A stretch of 12,847 nt of DNA, taken from the NCBI GenBank assembly GCA_030747475.1, contig JASLKO010000070.1, positions 1 through 12,847 on the forward strand. The letters run 5' to 3'. The stretch's first letter is position 1; every line of letters begins with the position of its first letter. A model generated the notes under the pieces. It was not told where the DNA came from and made no database searches. It saw only the letters and a list, made by a program, of their open reading frames with translations. Source of the DNA: Candidatus Thalassarchaeaceae archaeon (lineage in GTDB: Archaea > Thermoplasmatota > Poseidoniia > Poseidoniales > Thalassarchaeaceae). Positions 7,691 through 12,847 of this stretch are shown here, in pieces. The position numbers were made by a program, and so were the translations under genes.

Positions 7691-7708
7691 CCCGACCCAA
7701 GGGTCGGG
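7691..7708. promoter_or_regulatory. Perfect palindrome between the divergent lipA and reductase genes
   Basis: CCCGACCC and GGGTCGGG are perfectly complementary, separated by AA. The palindrome lies in the 102-base region between two outward-reading starts: 46 bases before the lipA ATG and 38 before the reductase ATG. A weak AT-rich stretch on each side (GATTAA towards lipA, GTATTGAA towards the reductase) could be the TATA elements. An operator for a dimeric regulator serving both promoters is possible; a small RNA hairpin is an alternative. The sequence is seen; the role is inferred. Confidence 0.45.
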
Positions 7709-7746
7709 TTCGGAGTATTGAAGGCTAAGGCACCCTTCCACACACC

Positions 7747-8499
7747 ATGTCGTCTCCACTCGAAGACAAGGTTGCCTTGGTGACAGGTGGTGCATCGAGA
7801 ATCGGTGCTGACATTTCCAGAGTACTTGCATCCGCTGGTGCGACAGTGGCCATTCACTGTCATCGCAGCCTTGCAGCAGCAGAAGATTTGGTTGAAGAAA
7901 TCGAAGCGGAAGGTGGCGACGCTTTTGTGGTTCGAGGTGATCTTGCTGAAGAAGATGACAGGGACGCCATTATCGAGGCGGTTATCGAACATGGAGGTCG
8001 CCTTGATGTGTTGGTCAACAACGCATCTATATTCGAAAGCATACCCCTTGATCAATTGACCTCGGATGCAGCCCGAATGATGTGGGTTATCAATGCAGAA
8101 GCACCATTGATGATGACCAAAAAAGCCTCACCACATCTTCGTTTTGAGGGCGCAGATCAACCTGGTTCAGTCATCAATATTATTGACAATAACAGTGGAC
8201 GAAAAGATTGGCCAAAGTATAGTCATTATTGTGCTTCGAAGGCGGCACTACTTTCGGTTACTCGAAGCCTTGCACAAGAGCTAGCTCCTGCAATTCGAGT
8301 GAATGCTGTTGGGCCGGGTGCAATTTTGTTCCAAGATTGGGAAGATGAGTCTAGAAGGTCTGCAGTTCTCTCATCTATACCGATGGGTCGATTGGGAAAA
8401 ACCAGTGAAATTGCCGACACGGTTCTATTTCTTGCATCCGGTCCATCTTACATCACAGGTCAGATTATTGACGTGGATGGTGGATGGTCACTGTCGTAG
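7747..8499 (+). CDS. Short-chain dehydrogenase/reductase, pteridine-reductase-like
   Basis: The 250-residue protein is a complete classical SDR. The cofactor motif is TGGASRIG (residues 13-20), where Arg replaces the second motif Gly, as in PTR1/FolM-type pteridine reductases; with HCHRS (37-41) it suggests NADPH use. NNAS lies at 91-94, and the active-site Tyr and Lys are Y161 and K165 in YCASK. D147 sits near where ordinary SDRs have the catalytic Ser and pteridine reductases have Asp. The C-terminus has the usual ITGQIIDVDGGWS. By family it may reduce dihydro- or oxidised pterins or folates, but SDR substrates are hard to read from sequence, and other oxo-group substrates are possible. It is divergent from lipA and 32 bases ahead of tRNA-Leu. 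ATG 7747 is the only sensible start; no clear ribosome-binding site precedes it, and a leaderless transcript is plausible. Confidence 0.85.
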   Translation: MSSPLEDKVALVTGGASRIGADISRVLASAGATVAIHCHRSLAAAEDLVEEIEAEGGDAFVVRGDLAEEDDRDAIIEAVIEHGGRLDVLVNNASIFESIPLDQLTSDAARMMWVINAEAPLMMTKKASPHLRFEGADQPGSVINIIDNNSGRKDWPKYSHYCASKAALLSVTRSLAQELAPAIRVNAVGPGAILFQDWEDESRRSAVLSSIPMGRLGKTSEIADTVLFLASGPSYITGQIIDVDGGWSLS

Positions 8500-8531
8500 T
8501 GTTCAAAGCCCGAGTCTGGCTCAAAGGGTCC

Positions 8532-8617
8532 GCAGGGGTACCCGAGCTGGCCAAAGGGGCCGGACTTAAGCTCCGGTGGTAATACCTTCGTGGGTTCGAA
8601 TCCCACCCCCTGCACCA
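8532..8617 (+). tRNA. tRNA-Leu (UAA), CCA encoded
   Basis: The gene folds fully as a class II tRNA. The acceptor stem pairs GCAGGGG (8532-8538) with CCCCTGC (8607-8613). The D arm pairs CCC (8541-8543) with GGG (8556-8558) and contains GG in its loop. The anticodon stem is CCGGA/TCCGG around CTTAAGC, giving anticodon TAA at 8566-8568 plus one, read as UAA for Leu codons UUA and UUG. The long variable arm has GGT/ACC (8578-8586). The T arm is GTGGG-TTCGAAT-CCCAC (8590-8606). Discriminator A8614 precedes an encoded CCA. There is no intron. The body text is of the archaeal leucine tRNA type. Confidence 0.96.
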
Positions 8618-8618
8618 A

Positions 8619-8632
8619 TTTCCGCTTTTCTT
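8619..8632 (+). terminator. Pyrimidine/T-rich tract after tRNA-Leu
   Basis: TTTCCGCTTTTCTT begins two bases after the encoded CCA. Archaeal RNA polymerase often terminates at such T-rich tracts without a hairpin. This is only a position-based suggestion. Confidence 0.35.
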
Positions 8633-8729
8633 GCATCATCGATGCGGTTGATTTGAGGATGCAACAATCAATCACGCCCTGCAAACCGTTTAATGGGCCA
8701 TGTGTTACGGGGTCACCGTAGGTGACAAC

Positions 8730-11675
8730 GTGTCGAGCGGGTTTCGTGGCAACAATGCGGTAGCAATACTGTTGGTTTTCGTCATGCTTTCCTCCATGTT
8801 TGCAGCACTTGCTCCAACTCCTTCTTCGCTTGAAGAGGCTCCGATTCGGAGTGAATCTGGAACTGTAAATTACGATTTGTATTTTGCATCTGCGCCCGGT
8901 GGGCACCCGACTGATGGCCGGATTACAACTGAACGGCCAGACAGCGGCGGACAGGAAGAAGAATCCGCTTCAGGGACCAACGTTGAATTCTCAACCGATC
9001 AGATGATTTCTGATTTGGTGGTCAGTGGCACACCAAATGGCAATCAATTCGAATTGGAAATCGTCTTGTTTTTGAAAGCCACCGGACAAGAAGGTTCTAC
9101 CGTTGATTGGACCGTCTCTGTCATCGCAGGCACCTCAATTATAGCAACAGAAGATTGGAGCACTGATGTCTGTACTCCATCGGCTTGGGGCGGAAATAGT
9201 TGTGGTTTTGATGAGCGCTACTTCCATCCAAAATGGGGTGGGAATGGTGACTTCACGGTCGATGCTGGTGACAGATTGAAAGTTGTTGTTTCCGCTGATA
9301 TGGAGTGCAATTCTGGAGGCGGGACCCCCGATCCAGGAAACGGAACAGATGGTGATGATACGAGTGGTCGTCAATTGCCTGGTGGTGGCACGGAGTGCGA
9401 TGCTTGGGTCGCTTGGAATGAAATTGACACTGCATCTGGACGCTTCTCCAAATTAGAAGTTGAAACACAACCCTTGACCGGTTCACAAGTCAAAGTACAG
9501 CGGCCTGGTGCCGTTTGGACTGATCCCGAAGTCGATACATGGTTCCCAAATGATTCACCAGAAATGCGAATCATGCAATTCAACTTGGAACTATTGGATG
9601 CCTTTGGGCGTGAAGATATCGATGAAGTATCACTGGTGATGATTAAACCTGACACCTCAATCGCATTTACCCATACGTTTGATGAGAATGAAATCGATGA
9701 AGATGGCAATGCACAACGTGCTCAATACAATTGGACATATCCTGGTGGTTTGGAATCCGGTGATTATGAAATTGAAGTCGAGGTTCAAAATATTCAAGGG
9801 AAAACCTTCGCGATTACACACCCAACCGTTCGAATGAGTGACTACGGTGTATCCCTTGTCCATGGCAATGATCGTGTTGTCGAATATATTGCTCCAAGTG
9901 CAACCACGCCAATCAATCTGGATTTGAGACACGTCGGTGCAAGTGGCTCAAGCTTTGAGTTGACTGTTGAATTGGCAGTACTGACCAATTTAGGTTCCAA
10001 CTGGATTGAGGAGTTCGACCGTGCTGATCGAATCTACACGTTGTCTGGAGGAGGCCAAATCGCACACCCTACTCTGCTTCTAACGGCTCCTGAAGATTTG
10101 TCTGGGACGCCTGACACCATCGACATACGTGCGTATGCATACGATTCAGAATCAGTTCTTGTTCACCAAACAACACTACAACTTGATTTGGAGAAACTTG
10201 ACACCTATGCTCCACCCATGGCCAGTTTGTGGCCAGAGGAACACGACAATCAATATGCCAACAGCACAGGAGCGTTGGATATCGATGAAAACATCCACCG
10301 ATATGTTGAGGACGGTGTGTATACCACATTCTACTTGGAAATTTTCAACACAGGATTTGACACAGATCAATTCCGAATTGATGTCAAGCAAGATTCCAAT
10401 GCAAACCTCAGATTCTGGGATAACGAGACCCAACAGCGTATCGAGGAGGATGAAGGTGACGGTACATTCCACACTGCAAGCTTGGACCGTCATACGACCC
10501 AAACCATTCGCTTGCAGATCAAACCCTCGAGTTCACGCGATGACCCAGATAGTGGGCTAATCGAGTTCGAAATCATCAGTATTGGCAACGCCACTCAGAA
10601 GGCGAGAATTGCATTTACCATACAACGGACCTATGGTATTCAAGCGCAAGTTGTCTATGATTGCGATGCTACACCATTTGGGCACGTTGATGCTGAAATT
10701 TGCCTCAATAGTGCCACCAAGTTAAATTTCCAAATCGAGATTGAAAATACAATGGCTGAAGGCAACACTGTGACTGATTGGCTTATTGTCAACCCGAAAG
10801 ATCTTGATCGCAATACCGATGAGAGTTTGTACCCGGGTGCAAATGCAAATTACAGCCTGTGGGGATATGAGATTACAGACACCAATGGCGACCCTTCACC
10901 ACGTGTTCAATTGGCACCAAGTGATACTGAGTTGATTCATCTCGACATCATGTTGAATGCTCAAGTGCCTGCTGAAAATCACACGATTTATTTGAGGATC
11001 CGAGAGGATATTTCGGACCCTACCGTTGCACGCTATTTTGATTTGCCACTTACAATTCTCATTGGTAAAGACAAGCCACAATTATCCATACACCAGAAAT
11101 CACAAATTCCTCCACTTCAACCTCTAGACACCATCGAGATTCAGATGAAGGTCAAGAATGAAGGAAACAGCGACGTATTGGTCCTGTTGGATGCAAAGAC
11201 CACAGGTGTTCTCGATGTTGAGGTTACAACATTGGATTATGGAAATGTTGTCAATGTACCGGCTTTCACTGAAGTCGACTTCACAGTGACTGTAACGGTG
11301 GGGGAGGCCGCACAAAATGGGGACACAATCCGTGTTGAAATTTCTGCGAAACCACTTTCACAAGAGGAATCCTTTGGCGAACAATACACAGCCAAGAAGG
11401 ATTTGGAAGTCCAAATTTCCATTAATGATGTGATTGGGATTATTGTCAGTGAAGTATCCAACCCTCGGCCGGCGACAATTGCCATTGGCATTGGGATGAT
11501 CATTCTCATTGTCGCAGCGGTATCTGGACGAAGAAACCGCGTCGAGTACATCGATGTCTGGGTAGATGATGAAGACTTGGAAAGCGAAGGTGAAATCGAC
11601 CTCCCTGACTTGGTTTCGGCAGAAGATGACGATATCTATGATGAGGACGATATCGAACTTGTCGACCTAGATTAA
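8730..11675 (+). CDS. Large exported protein with one C-terminal membrane anchor and acidic cytoplasmic tail; function unknown
   Basis: I do not recognise a specific family. From GTG 8730 the product has 981 residues; the start follows AGGTGA at proper distance and gives a compact signal peptide (about residues 10-28, NAVAILLVFVMLSSMFAALA). An ATG at 8700 would add 10 unlikely residues. The ectodomain is rich in Thr, Asp and beta-type segments. It has an early four-Cys region (C148, C158, C193, C223) with a Gly/Asp-rich loop, a second Cys pair from about residue 645, several N-glycosylation sequons, and a late segment (about 785-890, KVKNEGNSDVLVLLDAKT) like the Ig-like NEW3/CARDB domains. 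A single hydrophobic helix at about 915-932 is followed by GRRNR and a 44-residue tail in which 22 residues are Asp or Glu. The topology therefore is outside ectodomain, one helix, acidic inner tail. A cell-surface role is likely; binding partner or substrate is unknown. Confidence 0.85.
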   Translation: MSSGFRGNNAVAILLVFVMLSSMFAALAPTPSSLEEAPIRSESGTVNYDLYFASAPGGHPTDGRITTERPDSGGQEEESASGTNVEFSTDQMISDLVVSGTPNGNQFELEIVLFLKATGQEGSTVDWTVSVIAGTSIIATEDWSTDVCTPSAWGGNSCGFDERYFHPKWGGNGDFTVDAGDRLKVVVSADMECNSGGGTPDPGNGTDGDDTSGRQLPGGGTECDAWVAWNEIDTASGRFSKLEVETQPLTGSQVKVQRPGAVWTDPEVDTWFPNDSPEMRIMQFNLELLDAFGREDIDEVSLVMIKPDTSIAFTHTFDENEIDEDGNAQRAQYNWTYPGGLESGDYEIEVEVQNIQGKTFAITHPTVRMSDYGVSLVHGNDRVVEYIAPSATTPINLDLRHVGASGSSFELTVELAVLTNLGSNWIEEFDRADRIYTLSGGGQIAHPTLLLTAPEDLSGTPDTIDIRAYAYDSESVLVHQTTLQLDLEKLDTYAPPMASLWPEEHDNQYANSTGALDIDENIHRYVEDGVYTTFYLEIFNTGFDTDQFRIDVKQDSNANLRFWDNETQQRIEEDEGDGTFHTASLDRHTTQTIRLQIKPSSSRDDPDSGLIEFEIISIGNATQKARIAFTIQRTYGIQAQVVYDCDATPFGHVDAEICLNSATKLNFQIEIENTMAEGNTVTDWLIVNPKDLDRNTDESLYPGANANYSLWGYEITDTNGDPSPRVQLAPSDTELIHLDIMLNAQVPAENHTIYLRIREDISDPTVARYFDLPLTILIGKDKPQLSIHQKSQIPPLQPLDTIEIQMKVKNEGNSDVLVLLDAKTTGVLDVEVTTLDYGNVVNVPAFTEVDFTVTVTVGEAAQNGDTIRVEISAKPLSQEESFGEQYTAKKDLEVQISINDVIGIIVSEVSNPRPATIAIGIGMIILIVAAVSGRRNRVEYIDVWVDDEDLESEGEIDLPDLVSAEDDDIYDEDDIELVDLD

Positions 11676-11691
11676 CCACATTTGGCCCTTT

Positions 11692-11710
11692 GACCCTCCA
11701 TAGGAGGGTC
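11692..11710 (+). terminator. Perfect hairpin between the two exported-protein genes
   Basis: GACCCTCC and GGAGGGTC form an 8-base-pair stem with an ATA loop, starting 17 bases after the stop of the large membrane protein. It lacks the following T run of a bacterial terminator, so it may be an mRNA 3' end or processing structure instead. It shares the outer GACCC/GGGTC arms with the palindrome near lipA. Confidence 0.45.
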
Positions 11711-11824
11711 GCATTATGTCCGAACGACGCTCCATTTGCCTTAATACCCTGATTGGCACGGAGATGACTGGGTTCAGCCATGTCTGTGAACATAACTTCC
11801 ACCTCGGCCGCCGTCGGATCGACC

Positions 11825-12847
11825 ATGCGAATGCAAAAATATCGAGCCATCGGCCTAACACTTCTGATGATTTTTTCCAGTCTTGCAGCATTGCAATTTG
11901 CAAGTTGGGAAGCAGCAGCGACCACAGATCAAGATGGGGATGGCCTCACACTCGGTTTGGAATTCTTGCTCAATACACAACCTACAGATTGGGACAGTGA
12001 CAATGACGGTTTACCAGATGGCTGGGAATATCAGTATGGATTGGATCCACTGGATGCATCCAGCCTTGGAAATGATGGCGCTTCGGGCGACCCTGATGGC
12101 GATGGTTTGACCAATCTGCAAGAATATTCTTACCTTGAACCGGCAAACTGGGATCTGTCCAGTACTCCGAATGTACTCGACAATGGTGTGCATTGGAACG
12201 GTACCGTACCTGTTCGAAATTGGGACGAAGAAAGTGCCATGCAAGCTACACAGGGCCAAGGCTCAGATGGAGCGGATGAGGACCCAATGGGTGACATGTG
12301 CAATGATAACATCGACAATGATTACGATAACCTAGTGGATTCTGCAGATCCAGATAATGATGGGGATACGAACTGTGGCAGTAATGACGATGATGGTGAC
12401 GGGGATATCGATGAGGATCCAGATGGTTGGGATACCGACAATGATGGTATGTCAGATGGTTGGGAAGTTGCCAACGGGCTAAACGCAACCAGCGCATCAA
12501 ACGCCGATGGTATGTTTGGGGACCCTGATGGCGATGGCTTGGTTAACATCTATGAATACATGAATCCCTCTTGGGATACTAGCAACAACGGTGTCGACTA
12601 TTTCCAACCTGGCCCTGCAGGAAGTGGTCGTACTGAGACCATTTCACCATGTAATCCGGTTCTAGCCATTGGTCCTGGTGGGTGTATCACATTAACAGCT
12701 GAAGTTGACACTGTGACGTCAACCAATCCAATGTTGGCCGATACTGATGGTGACGGTCTAAACGATTCGTATGAAGCATTGATTCTTTTGACTGACCCCA
12801 CAGATATCGACACGGACAGTGACGGCATCAACGATGGAGTGGAAGTG
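11825..12847 (+). CDS. Secreted Asp-rich calcium-binding protein with thrombospondin-type-3-like and MopE-like repeats (C-terminus beyond right edge)
   Basis: An open frame of 341 codons runs to the window end with no stop. ATG 11825 gives MRMQKYRAIG and a hydrophobic core to about residue 26, then an Ala-rich likely cleavage site near 30-32. ATG 11780 is in frame but would put 15 polar residues before it. The mature part is built from DxDxDG calcium-binding loops: DQDGDG (35-40), WDSDNDGLPDGWE (56-68), DPDGDGLTNLQEY (89-101), WDTDNDGMSDGWE (202-214), DPDGDGLVNIYEY (233-245), DTDGDGLNDSYE (307-318) and DTDSDGINDGVE (329-340). Between them, C159 to C184 encloses CNDNIDNDYDNLVDSADPD, which resembles the MopE-type putative metal-binding motif. 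Such repeats rigidify surface proteins when calcium is bound. The catalytic or adhesive part, if any, should lie downstream of the window. Confidence 0.83.
   Translation, partial: MRMQKYRAIGLTLLMIFSSLAALQFASWEAAATTDQDGDGLTLGLEFLLNTQPTDWDSDNDGLPDGWEYQYGLDPLDASSLGNDGASGDPDGDGLTNLQEYSYLEPANWDLSSTPNVLDNGVHWNGTVPVRNWDEESAMQATQGQGSDGADEDPMGDMCNDNIDNDYDNLVDSADPDNDGDTNCGSNDDDGDGDIDEDPDGWDTDNDGMSDGWEVANGLNATSASNADGMFGDPDGDGLVNIYEYMNPSWDTSNNGVDYFQPGPAGSGRTETISPCNPVLAIGPGGCITLTAEVDTVTSTNPMLADTDGDGLNDSYEALILLTDPTDIDTDSDGINDGVEV
12089..12540 (+). repeat. Two copies of a Trp-Asp/DPDGDG module within the exported protein
   Basis: GACCCTGATGGCGATGG occurs at 12089-12105 and again at 12521-12537. Each copy is the second half of a module that begins with W-D-[ST]-D-N-D-G-x-x-D-G-W-E (residues 56 and 202), so the protein carries a duplicated unit with a 146-residue offset. 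The first unit is followed by the MopE-like insert that the second lacks. The conserved bases suggest duplication rather than only shared amino acid constraint. Confidence 0.6.

Noticed and set aside
7660..8055. Minus-strand 131-codon frame in front of lipA
   Set aside because: It covers the N-terminal half of the reductase in antisense and the divergent control region; no ribosome-binding site or family resemblance.
8532..8617. tRNA as attachment site of an integrated element
   Set aside because: No integrase, no second copy of the tRNA 3' end and no mobile genes are visible in the window.
8460..8906. Minus-strand 148-codon frame
   Set aside because: It runs antisense across the tRNA-Leu gene, which folds perfectly, and the signal-peptide region of the large protein.
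10129..10560. Plus-strand 143-codon frame within the large surface protein
   Set aside because: It is an alternate frame of a continuous 981-codon gene; no evidence for a frameshift or nested gene.

Overview
The window reads as a piece of an archaeal chromosome, most likely a marine planktonic heterotroph of the Marine Group II (Poseidoniales) kind. The best evidence is a tRNA-Leu(UAA) at 8532-8617 whose body resembles archaeal leucine tRNAs. Large secreted or membrane-anchored proteins with Asp-rich calcium-binding repeats, and a mid-range base composition, fit but do not prove it. The group-level assignment is inference; no rRNA or ribosomal protein gene is present to confirm it.

Left part (1-7644): one theme is lipoate-dependent 2-oxoacid oxidation. 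On the minus strand, read from right to left, lie lipA (lipoyl synthase), bkdA1 and bkdA2 (E1 alpha and beta of the branched-chain 2-oxoacid dehydrogenase), bkdB (E2, with one lipoyl domain) and lpdV (E3). They are packed with gaps of 23, -1, 2 and 9 bases, which suggests one transcript. A TerB-like gene on the plus strand (1225-1701) ends exactly against the end of lpdV. Divergent from it is lipB (octanoyltransferase), followed by a Bax-inhibitor-1-like membrane protein cut by the left edge. LipB would attach octanoate to the lysine of the E2 lipoyl domain, LipA would insert two sulfurs, and the E1/E2/E3 machine would then convert branched-chain 2-oxoacids, products of Leu, Ile and Val breakdown, to acyl-CoA and NADH. 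The order bkdA1-bkdA2-bkdB-lpdV and the protein sequences resemble the Pseudomonas bkd operon, so bacterial ancestry is likely.

Middle (7645-8617): a short divergent control region holds a perfect palindrome. It is followed by a plus-strand short-chain reductase of the pteridine-reductase type and then the tRNA-Leu gene.

Right part (8730-12847): two plus-strand genes for exported proteins. The first (981 residues) has a signal peptide, a long beta-rich ectodomain, one C-terminal membrane helix and a strongly acidic cytoplasmic tail. The second is cut by the right edge and carries a signal peptide, thrombospondin-type-3-like Asp repeats and a MopE-like Asp/Asn/Cys motif. A perfect hairpin lies between them. 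No mobile element, CRISPR array or rRNA gene is visible, and no gap between genes exceeds about 150 bases.
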